DNA from: a virus
Virus record (IMG/VR): IMGVR_UViG_3300007344_000143
Coordinates: 1 to 31,002 of that record
Reading direction: 5' to 3' (one strand)
DNA length: 31,002 bases
Below, piece by piece: positions 20,553 through 28,637 of the stretch. How positions within the stretch are numbered: the stretch's first letter is position 1; each line of letters starts with the position of its first letter. The notes beneath the pieces were generated by a model that searched no databases, had not been told where the DNA came from, and saw nothing but the letters and a program-made list of their open reading frames with translations. Position numbers and translations under genes: made by a program.

Positions 20553-21956
20553 ATGTTTAACAGTTTTTCACAGTTTTTAGTAGAAGAGGAAAAGACTGTA
20601 TTCTTTACGTTCGGGAGAATGAATCCCCCGACGATTGGTCATGGTAAGTTGCTTGATGTTTTATCCCAGAAATCTGGATCCAATCCGTATAGAGTCTTTC
20701 TATCCCAATCCCAGGATCAAAATAAGAATCCATTAAAATATCAAGAAAAGATTAAATTTGCTAGGAAGTTATTCCCTAAGCATGCTCGATCCATTATGAT
20801 GAATAAAAAAGTTAATAATCCTATGGCAGCAGCATCTGCTTTATATGATGAGGGATTTATAAATCTAGTAATGGTAGTCGGATCAGATCGTCTAAACGAG
20901 TTTGATATATTACTGAAGAAATATAATGGTAAGAAATCTACTCATGGATTCTATAATTTTAAATCAATTAAAGTAATCTCTGCAGGTGAGAGAGATCCTG
21001 ATTCAGAAGGTGTTGAAGGTATGTCAGCATCTAAGATGAGAGGTTTTGCAAAGGATAATGACTTTGTATCCTTTTCACAAGGATTACCAAAGGCAGTTTC
21101 TAATCCTGATGCCAAAAAAATGTTTAACACTATTCGTAAGGCAATGGGATTAAAAGAGGCTAAACAGTTTAAAAACCACGTACAACTAGAGCCAGTATCC
21201 GAACTTAGGGAAGCCTACATTCGAGATAACATATTTGAGAAGGGGGACCAGGTCGTAATGACTAGACACGGGATTGTTGGTAACATCCAACATCTTGGTA
21301 CGAATTATGTTATTGTGGAATCTAAAGGAGAGACCTGGAGATGTTGGCTGGATGATATTTCTAAGGTTGATCCTAATCAACAAGTAAACTGGGATGTACA
21401 GGATATACCTAATGATGATTTTGATGGCGTCATTAGAGAAGCTTTAAACGAAGAAACAACCCCATATGAATGGGGTACTGATGCATCTGCTAAACACGCT
21501 AAGAAGATGACCCCAGGTCAGAATGAAAGTCTATGGGCTAACATTTGGGCCAAACGCGCACGTGGCGAGCGGATGAGAAAAAAAGGCGAAAAGGGTGCAC
21601 CAACACCAGATGCTTTGAGACGGGCAAAGGGTGAAGATGTAAACGAATATGGTGGCCCGCCAATTTCTCGTAAGAAATACCTAAAGCAAAAGCCTATGCA
21701 GGAAAAGATCCAGGTTCGTCAGGATCCTGATATTGATGACCGTAAAGGTTCACAGCCTGCTACATTCCAAATGGGTATAAAGTCTAAGTCCACAAAGGCA
21801 GCACGTGACGCACACTTTAAGAAAATGTCTAAGCGTGATGATCACGGTAATCCAGATCTATATAAAGATGCACCAGGTGATAAGAAGGCTAGAGCAAAAG
21901 GCACAAAGCCATCACAGTATACGAAAAAGTTTAAACAAATGTACGGGGATGACTAA
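20553..21956 (+). CDS. HxGH-type nucleotidylyltransferase with KOW-like domain, likely head-packaged
   Basis: A 467-residue multidomain protein. The start MFNSFSQFLVEE fits the capsid-targeting pattern. The Rossmann nucleotidylyltransferase domain follows (residues 15-200): GRMNPPTIGHG at 21-31 with the TxGH motif, and SASKMR at 158-163 as the SxxxxR motif. Such enzymes join a nucleotide to a small phosphate substrate (for example NMN to NAD). A KOW/SH3-like barrel follows at 228-270 (KGDQVVMTRHGIVGNIQHLG), then a long charged tail with EYGGPPISRKKYLKQKPMQE. ATG 20553 was chosen because it preserves the targeting sequence. The substrate is not clear; NAD metabolism is one possibility. Confidence 0.8.
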   Translation: MFNSFSQFLVEEEKTVFFTFGRMNPPTIGHGKLLDVLSQKSGSNPYRVFLSQSQDQNKNPLKYQEKIKFARKLFPKHARSIMMNKKVNNPMAAASALYDEGFINLVMVVGSDRLNEFDILLKKYNGKKSTHGFYNFKSIKVISAGERDPDSEGVEGMSASKMRGFAKDNDFVSFSQGLPKAVSNPDAKKMFNTIRKAMGLKEAKQFKNHVQLEPVSELREAYIRDNIFEKGDQVVMTRHGIVGNIQHLGTNYVIVESKGETWRCWLDDISKVDPNQQVNWDVQDIPNDDFDGVIREALNEETTPYEWGTDASAKHAKKMTPGQNESLWANIWAKRARGERMRKKGEKGAPTPDALRRAKGEDVNEYGGPPISRKKYLKQKPMQEKIQVRQDPDIDDRKGSQPATFQMGIKSKSTKAARDAHFKKMSKRDDHGNPDLYKDAPGDKKARAKGTKPSQYTKKFKQMYGDD

Positions 21957-22213
21957 TGAAATCATTTCAATTATTTTTGGAGAGTTCAGATTCAGCTCTG
22001 GCTGATAAAGCTAAGAAATCAGGATTCTCATTAGGAATCCTGAAAAAGGTTTATAGCAGAGGCGTAGCAGCTTGGAAGGTTGGTCACAAGCCTGGTACCA
22101 CCCCACAACAATGGGGAATGGCTAGAGTAAATAGTTTTATTACTGGTGGAAGAACAAGAGTTAAAGGCGATCCCGATCTATGGGCTAAGCAAAAAGCGAG
22201 GTTAAATAAATGA
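21956..22213 (+). CDS. DUF5824-like small protein, capsid-targeting-like start
   Basis: An 85-residue basic protein. It begins MKSFQLFLES, close to the capsid-targeting pattern, followed by KAKKSGFSLGILKKVYSRGV and HKPGTTPQQWGMARVNSFIT, the signature of the DUF5824 family that is widespread in large phages. The role is unknown. Its start shares a base with the preceding stop, and its own end overlaps the next gene by four bases (ATGA). The context suggests it is packaged in the head or linked to assembly. Confidence 0.8.
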   Translation: MKSFQLFLESSDSALADKAKKSGFSLGILKKVYSRGVAAWKVGHKPGTTPQQWGMARVNSFITGGRTRVKGDPDLWAKQKARLNK

Positions 22214-24762
22214 AAACCATAAAAGAAATGAAAGAAAACTGGGATAAGACCACGCAATCGGCTGATAAGAAGCCTGAGAAATATATTGATAAGGATGGTA
22301 AGACTAAAATCCGGATGGTTCCTGTGAAAAAGGAAGAGACCAATGAAAAGACCTTGACCCCTGCTGAGAAAAAGAAGCGGGAGGAGATTGCAAAGGCTAT
22401 GGAAAGGGATAATCCAGGTATGGATATGAAAAAGAAAATGGCCATTGCTACATGGCAAGCTAAAAAGATAGCAGAAGGAGCATATTTAAAAGGTAGCATT
22501 GAGAGCCGGGCTGATGCACATGAAGATCAAGCTAATCATCACAACTCGCAAGCTGAAAAAGCGCATAAAGCTGGTGATAAAATGGCAGCTTCTGCACATA
22601 AAGCAGCTGCAAGAGCTCATATGAAAGCTGCATCATATTTCGATAAACATCTTTCTAAGCCAGCTCATCTTCGTCCCCAAGCTGCCGGTGGTGCAACTAG
22701 CCAAGCAGCACATGCAGCCACTCAAAAAGCCAATCAATATAATGAATCAGTAAAAGAAGGGACAGAGATTCTAGAAGCACAAGATCCAGAAATGGAAAAG
22801 GTTAAGCAGCTTGTTCGCCTAGGTCTTATGGATAAAAAGGATATGACGAAGATCGTTCGTGCCTTAACACTTATGAAGGATGGTAAAGCTGTTCCACAAA
22901 AAGAACGGGGCATTCTATTCGATATGCTTGGAGAATTAATTGGCATGATTACTGGTGACGATGCTATGTTCAATAAAGCCCGTAAGGCAGTCAAAGAAGA
23001 AAAAGATATGAATGGTATGTGCTGCAAACACTGTGGTGACGAATTCGGTAAACCAAAGAGTGAAAGCTGCATGTACGATGCATATAATCCAGAAGGAAAG
23101 AACTGGATTAAAAAAGAGTCTTACACAGAAGCTAAAGATCCTGGCGAATATGATAACGAAGGTGCAATGGCTAAGACCCAGCTAAAAGGTATTCTAACAG
23201 ATGCAGAGCACATGATTAAGATGTTCTCTGACGATCAAAACTTACCAGAATGGGTACAAAATAAAATTACTAAGGCAGCAGACTATCTAAACTCTGCACA
23301 TCGTTATATGATGAATGACGACGATGCCCAAACGAATGAGGACTTAGCTGCCGACCTTAGACGTGAAAGAGAAAAACAAGCTAGAAATAAAGCACGGACA
23401 GCAACAGCCAAAACAGAAATTGATAGAAATAAGGCAACTGATAAACTTCATAAAATGGGTCTAAATCGTAGTATGGATAGAGCTAAACACTATGATGCTC
23501 GTATGAAATTATCCGGCCTCAAAAAAGAAGAAGTTGAACTAGATGAAGATCGTAGAATGGAACTTCACCATCAATCAATGATGTTTACTCATGCTATGAA
23601 ACAGGCTGAATTTAAAAAGAAAGATCCTAGATTAGCAAAACAACATGATATGGCTGGCAAGTTGCATGCTAAAGCGGCAGATATGCACGTTGATAACCAT
23701 CCAGATGCAAAAAAGCATTCAGATAAAGCAAATAAAGCATCAAAGCTATTAGGCGAAGAAGTAGAACTCGATGAAGCAGTTGGCACATCTGCTAAGTATG
23801 CCGGTAAATCTGGCGTATTTGGCAATAAGTATACATCTACAGACCATATGATGTCTATGAAGAACTTTAATGCAATTCGTGATAAGCGTGCTAAGCAGCG
23901 TGATGCAGAACATCAGAAGCAAGATCCAAAAATGGCTAAAATGGGTTATGCTAAGCATATGATGGACACTGATAAGGCTGATGCAAAAGCTCGTAAGCGT
24001 GGTATCAATCCAGACGGTCAATACGACAAGTACAAAAAGAAAAACAATATCAAAGATTCTGTACAAGTTGATGAAGGTAACATGGCGACAGCAGCAAAAG
24101 AGTTGGAAGCTTATGCACGTAAGTCTGGTGGAATTGACAAAAACGACTTTATGAAAGCTGTTATGTTGATGAAGAGAAATCAAAGCAAACAGCTTAACAA
24201 GTTTGTTGATGAGTTGGATACTGAACCACGTGAAAAGATTCTATCTGTTATGCAAAAACATATTAAAATGCTAAGAAAAGAAGAAACCGTATCTGAGGCC
24301 GGACCACGCCACACAATGACCACAATGAGAAATAGATTCGGGCCAAGTGTGGACTCTAAAAAGTTTGGTGTATATAAGGATCATATGAAAAAGCATAATT
24401 TAGATGAACCAACTGTACGTATGGCTCACCAAAATCCTGATAATCCCGAGTCTAAAAAAATGATGAAGAATCCTAAGTATGCGAAGGGATTAGAACTTTA
24501 TAAAGCTTCGATTAGGGAAGAAAAAGGTGAATGGAAAACAGATACCGGATGGAAGAAGCCCGAGCCCGAAAGAAAAGATCAATTTGGTAATGTTATAAAA
24601 ACAAAAAATCTAGCAAAACGTCTAGCAAAAATGGCTGCTAAAAAATCTGCAGAATCCCCTAAGAATGAATCAGCTACTAATATGAGAAACATGAAGCTGA
24701 TTAACAAAATTAAAAAGTCAGGCACAATAAAATCTGGTTCTATGGCAAAGGATGAGAAATGA
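22210..24762 (+). CDS. Large modular head protein with repeated prohead-protease-like sites
   Basis: An 850-residue Lys/Glu/Ala-rich helical protein built of modules separated by short acidic linkers that resemble T4 gp21 cleavage sites. These are IAE-G (89/90), ILE-A (189/190), YTE-A (307/308), LDE-D (446/447), LDE-A (522/523), VDE-G (622/623) and VSE-A (696/697). EEVELDE occurs twice (440-446 and 516-522). Modules at 190-262 and 624-690 look alike as small helical domains. Residues 308-370 (PGEYDNEGAMAKTQLKGIL) are a unit I recall from other phage head proteins. A possible zinc site CCKHCGDEF lies at 271-279. Probably a head-interior polyprotein or scaffold-like protein processed during maturation. 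Confidence 0.75.
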   Translation: MKTIKEMKENWDKTTQSADKKPEKYIDKDGKTKIRMVPVKKEETNEKTLTPAEKKKREEIAKAMERDNPGMDMKKKMAIATWQAKKIAEGAYLKGSIESRADAHEDQANHHNSQAEKAHKAGDKMAASAHKAAARAHMKAASYFDKHLSKPAHLRPQAAGGATSQAAHAATQKANQYNESVKEGTEILEAQDPEMEKVKQLVRLGLMDKKDMTKIVRALTLMKDGKAVPQKERGILFDMLGELIGMITGDDAMFNKARKAVKEEKDMNGMCCKHCGDEFGKPKSESCMYDAYNPEGKNWIKKESYTEAKDPGEYDNEGAMAKTQLKGILTDAEHMIKMFSDDQNLPEWVQNKITKAADYLNSAHRYMMNDDDAQTNEDLAADLRREREKQARNKARTATAKTEIDRNKATDKLHKMGLNRSMDRAKHYDARMKLSGLKKEEVELDEDRRMELHHQSMMFTHAMKQAEFKKKDPRLAKQHDMAGKLHAKAADMHVDNHPDAKKHSDKANKASKLLGEEVELDEAVGTSAKYAGKSGVFGNKYTSTDHMMSMKNFNAIRDKRAKQRDAEHQKQDPKMAKMGYAKHMMDTDKADAKARKRGINPDGQYDKYKKKNNIKDSVQVDEGNMATAAKELEAYARKSGGIDKNDFMKAVMLMKRNQSKQLNKFVDELDTEPREKILSVMQKHIKMLRKEETVSEAGPRHTMTTMRNRFGPSVDSKKFGVYKDHMKKHNLDEPTVRMAHQNPDNPESKKMMKNPKYAKGLELYKASIREEKGEWKTDTGWKKPEPERKDQFGNVIKTKNLAKRLAKMAAKKSAESPKNESATNMRNMKLINKIKKSGTIKSGSMAKDEK

Positions 24763-25067
24763 TTACCTTTAAGACTTTCTGCGAAGAAAAAGATCCTAGG
24801 ATTGCTAGAGCGGGAGTAAAAGGTTTTAATAAACCCAAGCGTACTCCTGATCACCCAACAAAGAGCCACATTGTGGTAGCGAAAGATGGCGATAAAGTTA
24901 AAACAATTCGATTTGGACAGGCTGGTGTTACTACTGCTGGGGCACCTAAAAAAGGTGAGTCAGATCGTCAAAAAGCTAGACGTAAGTCGTTTAAGGCTAG
25001 ACACGCTAAGAACATTGCTAAAGGTAAAATGTCAGCCGCTTATTGGGCGGATAAGGAAAAGTGGTAG
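24759..25067 (+). CDS. Conserved small basic phage protein, capsid-targeting-like start
   Basis: A 102-residue basic protein. It opens with MITFKTFCEE, resembling the capsid-targeting pattern. The remainder contains VVAKDGDKVKTIRFGQAGV and QKARRKSFKARHAKNIAKGK, ending SAAYWADKEKW. I recall this R-KSFKARH-KNI-KGK-SAAYWA pattern as a common domain in tailed phages, sometimes fused to virion proteins, without known activity. It overlaps the polyprotein gene by four bases. A structural or packaged DNA-binding role is likely from charge and context. Confidence 0.75.
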   Translation: MITFKTFCEEKDPRIARAGVKGFNKPKRTPDHPTKSHIVVAKDGDKVKTIRFGQAGVTTAGAPKKGESDRQKARRKSFKARHAKNIAKGKMSAAYWADKEKW

Positions 25068-25077
25068 GATTATAGAT

Positions 25078-25356
25078 ATGCCAGAGAGTACAAATAACAG
25101 ACTAGATCGAATCGAAGAAAAGCTCGACAAGCTTGGTGATGTAATAGTCTCTATTGCTCGCTTTGAAGAGAAGATGGATGCTTATAATGAGTATCGTGAA
25201 CGATCATGGGAACGTATGAACAAGTTTTCAGAAAAACTTGACGCAATAGAAAAAAAAGTTGAAGACAACTGTCGTACGGTACATACAATAAATAAACTAT
25301 TCTGGATAGCACTAATAGCTATTTCAGGATCAATCGCAGCTCAACTTTGGGTGTAA
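25078..25356 (+). CDS. Tail-anchored coiled-coil membrane protein
   Basis: A 92-residue protein with a coiled coil (residues 5-65, LDRIEEKLDKLGDVIVSIAR) and a C-terminal membrane helix (about 70-90, LFWIALIAISGSIAAQLWV). ATG 25078 was chosen because the longer frame lies inside the preceding gene. Small coiled-coil proteins with one terminal helix in phages are sometimes holin-like or superinfection factors, but no motif allows that call. It is unusual in being a membrane protein amid virion genes. Confidence 0.72.
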   Translation: MPESTNNRLDRIEEKLDKLGDVIVSIARFEEKMDAYNEYRERSWERMNKFSEKLDAIEKKVEDNCRTVHTINKLFWIALIAISGSIAAQLWV

Positions 25357-25369
25357 GGAGAAAACAATC

Positions 25370-25993
25370 ATGAGCGAATGGATCAAAAAGTTGGCTGAAA
25401 GATATTCTGAAGTCAGCGTTAATGAATCAAAATTTTTAATTCCGGAAGAGATTCCAACAGCAGAACGTAATGCCTATATGGGTGCAGCTGCTGCAGCGCA
25501 TAAAGCTGGACAATCCCACTTTACCTTTAATGGTAAGAAACACCCAGTGACTATGAAAAAAGATACAGCGAAAGCTATCGCCGATCAAAAGGAAAGCAAA
25601 AAACCTGTGGGTGAAGAGGAAGAAGTGGTAATGAATCCTAAAAAGGATAAGAAAGAGAAAAAGGATCCTAATGCAGAAGCTGGAATGGCTGCAGAATCTA
25701 CTATCCCAACCATATATGCCCGTATTCTTGAGAAACGCGATGCGCACTATAAAAAAGCAGCTAAGTCTCAGGAGTGGGGCGATACCGAAAAAGGTAACAA
25801 AGGTGCTGAGGATATGAGAGCTGATAATGCTGTAGATGATAGCAGCAAGATCAGCAACTATGATAAGCTAGGTCATGACGATGCTTCTAAAGCAAATAAG
25901 GCAGGACCAAATGCTAAGCCACGTTCCAACGATAATAAGGCAGGTGATAAGAAAATTATTAATCCTGTAGCTGGAGCGGTAACTAAAGAGTAG
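25370..25993 (+). CDS. Conserved acidic/basic mosaic phage protein, probable virion-associated
   Basis: A 207-residue low-complexity hydrophilic protein. It contains EIPTAERNAYMGAAAAAHKA and FTFNGKKHPVTMKKDTAKAI near the N-terminus, then a Glu/Lys linker and TIPTIYARILEKRDAHYKKA. These sections are familiar from marine T4-like phage proteins beside the head genes. No enzyme motif is seen. The ribosome site is good (AAGGAGAA). A role in the head core or assembly is the most reasonable inference, mainly from neighbours. Confidence 0.7.
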   Translation: MSEWIKKLAERYSEVSVNESKFLIPEEIPTAERNAYMGAAAAAHKAGQSHFTFNGKKHPVTMKKDTAKAIADQKESKKPVGEEEEVVMNPKKDKKEKKDPNAEAGMAAESTIPTIYARILEKRDAHYKKAAKSQEWGDTEKGNKGAEDMRADNAVDDSSKISNYDKLGHDDASKANKAGPNAKPRSNDNKAGDKKIINPVAGAVTKE

Positions 25994-26002
25994 GAGAATA
26001 TA

Positions 26003-26386
26003 ATGGCTATAAAACCACCTAATTGGTGCAGAGGTGCAGTCCCAGTCTTATCGAAAGGCTGGGTTGATCCTAACACAAATGAACTTCTAGTTTCATCTAG
26101 ATTTAATCAAGCCCAGATCGACGAATTCTATGGAATGCCTTCGTTTGAAGAAATTCAAGATATGAATCAAGAGGGTAAAATCCAAGCAGCAATGGCTGCA
26201 GCCGGATTCGTCGAAGAAGAGAACGATGACGTTATCGCAGACCTGAATGATGATGGTGTTATAGATAGTCTAGAAGAAATGACTAAAGCAGAATTGGAAT
26301 CTCTCGGCAGAGAAAATGGTGTAGAACTAGATCGTAGAAAATCGAAAGCGAAACTAATTGAGACTTTGAGAGGTATCCTAGGTTAA
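26003..26386 (+). CDS. Conserved phage protein with HeH/SAP-like C-terminal domain
   Basis: A 127-residue acidic protein. It begins MAIKPPNWCRGAVPVLSKGW, with VDPNTNELL and a later acidic turn NDDGVIDSLEEM. The last 35 residues (LESLGRENGVELDRRKSKAK and the following helix) match the short helix-extended-helix (HeH/SAP/LEM-like) DNA-binding fold, often seen at the ends of phage head or neck proteins. The start is supported by GGAG 10 bases upstream. Likely a virion or assembly protein near the DNA portal; the precise part is unknown. Confidence 0.72.
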   Translation: MAIKPPNWCRGAVPVLSKGWVDPNTNELLVSSRFNQAQIDEFYGMPSFEEIQDMNQEGKIQAAMAAAGFVEEENDDVIADLNDDGVIDSLEEMTKAELESLGRENGVELDRRKSKAKLIETLRGILG

Positions 26387-26398
26387 TAAGGGCCTAAG

Positions 26399-26767
26399 AT
26401 GAAATTATTTGAAACTCTAACTGATGAAAACTTTTTATTATATGCAGCTCGAAATTATTATAAACCGAATGTTATAGATGCAGAAGAATTTTATGATGAC
26501 CTGAAAAGATTTAAATATTTAAAAAGGCTATTCTACAGGTATGCCAATGACGGTCAGCTTTCTGAAAGATTAATACTGAACCATCTTATTGTTATATTTA
26601 ATGTGTTTGATATAGAGCCTAGTTTAAAAATGTTAGAATTTCAAATTAAGCCAGACTATTGGCCTATGTTGAAACCGTTTTTGATATTCCTTCGTCATAT
26701 TAAGAATGATCAATATACAGAGATCCCGATGGATAAGACTGTGGTAGAAAGGCTAAGAAAAATATAA
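26399..26767 (+). CDS. Conserved hypothetical protein of T4-like phages
   Basis: A 122-residue, mostly helical protein (MKLFETLTDENFLLYAARNY). I recall relatives in T4-like phages with no known function. No membrane segment, cysteine or catalytic motif stands out. It begins 12 bases after the previous stop with AAGGG upstream, and its stop shares one base with the next start (TAATG). It is part of the same late gene string; a structural or assembly role is guessed from location only. Confidence 0.68.
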   Translation: MKLFETLTDENFLLYAARNYYKPNVIDAEEFYDDLKRFKYLKRLFYRYANDGQLSERLILNHLIVIFNVFDIEPSLKMLEFQIKPDYWPMLKPFLIFLRHIKNDQYTEIPMDKTVVERLRKI

Positions 26768-27366
26768 TGGGTATATTTAAATCTACCGGTGATATAATTT
26801 ATACACTTAGATTCCTTAGGCTTCTTACAACGCCATGGGAAAAGACTAAGGCATATGAATACGGTATTATAGATAAAGACGGTAAAAGACTTAAATCGTT
26901 TAACACGAATAGTCTAGAGGATAGAGACGCGTATAAAAACTACTATACGCCGTTCATCCGGCTTGTGTTTAATGTCAAAAGATTACTGAATAAACTCCCA
27001 TTTGGTAAAACTAAGATTGCATCTTATGCTGCAGCACTATATTTGTTGAAGGATAAGTATTCTGTTAATGAAGGAACTATCCTAAAGGGTCTAAAGGAAT
27101 TTGGTATAGATTCCCTAGACTTTTTAGAAGAGCAGACCGAGTGGTTTGTTCTAGAGGACCAAAGGCTTTCCCCCGGTGTATATAAGGTCATGAATGAAAA
27201 ACTTCTAAATGATTCTTTAGAGGAAATAGTTAACGTTCGTGATAAAATCAGGGTTGGAGAAGACTGCTATCCTGTCGGTGAAATGTTTGGTATTAACATA
27301 TATGAAGTCACACATATTAGGACTAATAAACCCATATATATTTCTATACCGGAGATTACTAGATGA
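26767..27366 (+). CDS. Conserved hypothetical protein, late gene block
   Basis: A 199-residue basic, helix-rich protein starting MGIFKSTGDIIYTLRFLRLL and ending in a beta-rich section around GINIYEVTHIRTNKPIYIS. It resembles uncharacterised proteins in marine T4-like phages. It is coupled to its neighbours on both sides (TAATG at the start, ATGA at the end). No known motif. A capsid or neck assembly task would suit the context, but there is no direct evidence. Confidence 0.68.
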   Translation: MGIFKSTGDIIYTLRFLRLLTTPWEKTKAYEYGIIDKDGKRLKSFNTNSLEDRDAYKNYYTPFIRLVFNVKRLLNKLPFGKTKIASYAAALYLLKDKYSVNEGTILKGLKEFGIDSLDFLEEQTEWFVLEDQRLSPGVYKVMNEKLLNDSLEEIVNVRDKIRVGEDCYPVGEMFGINIYEVTHIRTNKPIYISIPEITR

Positions 27367-27767
27367 AACGGAAATGGACCAGAGGCGGACCTGACGGAGA
27401 GATCCATACCCAACATAAAGGTGAGACTTGGAGAGTTCGTAAAAACTACGACCACAATGATCGTCACACAGGTGAGTATAGAATCGAAGTTAAAAAGAAG
27501 AATGCCTACAGTGGTCACGACTGGCACTGGCATGATACAGTCCACGGTAAAGAGAATGCTAAATCCAGATTACCTGAGGACGTCCAAGAAGAAATGACGA
27601 CCACAGCTGATGCTGGAATTCCACATGACACTAGAGATATGGGTCCAATGCTACCGAAACACATTCTAAGACGTCGTCTAGGTATACCAATAAATATGAC
27701 TGATCGCAGACGTAAGAAAAATCGTCCGCCAGTTTTGCTGAAAAGGTTTAGTAAATACAATGGCTAA
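27363..27767 (+). CDS. Hypothetical basic protein with conserved phage C-terminus
   Basis: A 134-residue His/Arg/Lys-rich protein. The middle has many His and Trp (YSGHDWHWHDTVHGKENAKS). The later segment EEMTTTADAGIPHDTRDMGP is one I recall at the ends of phage structural proteins and resembles a protease-processed linker. It overlaps genes on both sides by a few bases (ATGA, and 8 bases with the spanin). Function unknown; a virion role is probable. Confidence 0.68.
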   Translation: MKRKWTRGGPDGEIHTQHKGETWRVRKNYDHNDRHTGEYRIEVKKKNAYSGHDWHWHDTVHGKENAKSRLPEDVQEEMTTTADAGIPHDTRDMGPMLPKHILRRRLGIPINMTDRRRKKNRPPVLLKRFSKYNG

Positions 27768-28209
27768 GCTATATTTAATTATCATTGTTGCAGGCTTATT
27801 GTCCAGTGTTGGATACGGTGGATACCAGTATTATCTTTGGTCTGAAGCTACCATAAGTACTTTAAGAGAAAACAATGTTAAGCTAAAATCCGCTGCCGAA
27901 ACATTACAGAACACTGTAGAGAAAATGGCAGCCGATGCGAAAAAGAACGAACAATTAAATAAAGACCTTACTAAAAGGTTACAACAATCCCAAGAACATC
28001 TTGATAAGCTAAGAGGTGTTTTTGCAAAAATCGATTTGACTATGGAGGCATTAACGAATGCACAAGGACTTGAAGACAGAGTTAACAACGCCGTTAACAA
28101 ACTTATTGGGCGGATCCAAGATGAAACTACTCCTCCTTCTGACAAGCCCGATACTACTGATGGGGTGTCTGGGGAGAACACCGGAACCGGAAGTAGTAGT
28201 AACAACTGA
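27760..28209 (+). CDS. Inner-membrane spanin (Rz-like)
   Basis: A 149-residue protein with one N-terminal membrane helix (about residues 4-25, IIIVAGLLSSVGYGGYQYYL) and a periplasmic coiled coil (30-110, with long Leu/Asn/Lys heptads), ending in a Ser/Thr/Gly-rich tail. This is the layout of an i-spanin. Its last 89 bases overlap the start of a lipoprotein gene in another frame, a hallmark of Rz/Rz1 pairs. Together they fuse inner and outer membranes in the last step of lysis. No sequence motif defines spanins, so the call rests on topology and overlap. Confidence 0.8.
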   Translation: MAKLYLIIIVAGLLSSVGYGGYQYYLWSEATISTLRENNVKLKSAAETLQNTVEKMAADAKKNEQLNKDLTKRLQQSQEHLDKLRGVFAKIDLTMEALTNAQGLEDRVNNAVNKLIGRIQDETTPPSDKPDTTDGVSGENTGTGSSSNN

Positions 28210-28504
28210 ATATCAGGAACAAAATATTCCTATTCAGGAACGGCCTAAAGCTGTAGAGTTTCCTCCAGTCGATTGGTTTGTAATTACAGAAGAAAATCTA
28301 GAAGAGAAACTGGCTGAGATTCAATCTAAGACTGGAAATGTGGTTATGTTTACCATTACCCCGAAGGGTTATGAGAATCTAGCCATTGGTATAGCAGATC
28401 TTCGCCGGTATGTGAAAGACCAACAAGCAATAATTGCATACTATGAAGAAGCGCTTACACCGGATAAACCGAAGGATGATCCATCCACCTCGGAAAATCA
28501 GTAG
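28121..28504 (+). CDS. Outer-membrane lipoprotein spanin (Rz1-like)
   Basis: A 127-residue protein with a lipoprotein signal (MKLLLLLTSPILLMGC, lipid cysteine at residue 16). A Pro/Glu-rich linker (RTPEPEVVV to ERPKAVEFPPV) follows, then a compact domain with VITEENLEEKLAEI and YENLAIGIADLRRYVKDQQA. ATG 28121 was chosen because it creates the lipobox; the frame is open earlier but without one. It is embedded in the 3' end of the i-spanin gene in a different frame. I recall the ENLEE...YENLA...LRRY pattern in marine T4-like phages. It is longer than classical Rz1 (about 60 residues). Proposed outer half of the spanin complex. Confidence 0.8.
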   Translation: MKLLLLLTSPILLMGCLGRTPEPEVVVTTEYQEQNIPIQERPKAVEFPPVDWFVITEENLEEKLAEIQSKTGNVVMFTITPKGYENLAIGIADLRRYVKDQQAIIAYYEEALTPDKPKDDPSTSENQ

Positions 28505-28508
28505 ATTA

Positions 28509-28541
28509 ATTATATCAGAAAAAATAATTCTGTAAACCCCC
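28509..28541 (-). promoter_or_regulatory. Minus-strand G-run/TTTACA promoter-like element
   Basis: Read on the minus strand, GGGGG (28541-28537) is followed by TTTACA (28536-28531), a 16-base spacer and TATAAT (28514-28509). It points leftward into the spanin genes. The same bases form one arm of the hairpin at 28534-28556. Confidence 0.45.
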
Positions 28542-28558
28542 ATTTTTAGGGGTTTTCT
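28534..28558 (+). terminator. Probable terminator after the spanin pair
   Basis: AAACCCC (28534-28540) pairs with GGGGTTT (28549-28555) around an 8-base loop, followed by TTCT. The T tract is short, but the site lies just past the last gene of the virion/lysis string and before the RNR gene. Confidence 0.7.
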
Positions 28559-28637
28559 AAATCACAATAATCATATATAATGTATTTAAGTCAGTAACAA
28601 CTGCCATATGTCGTTTATGGCCAGAAAGGATTTATCG

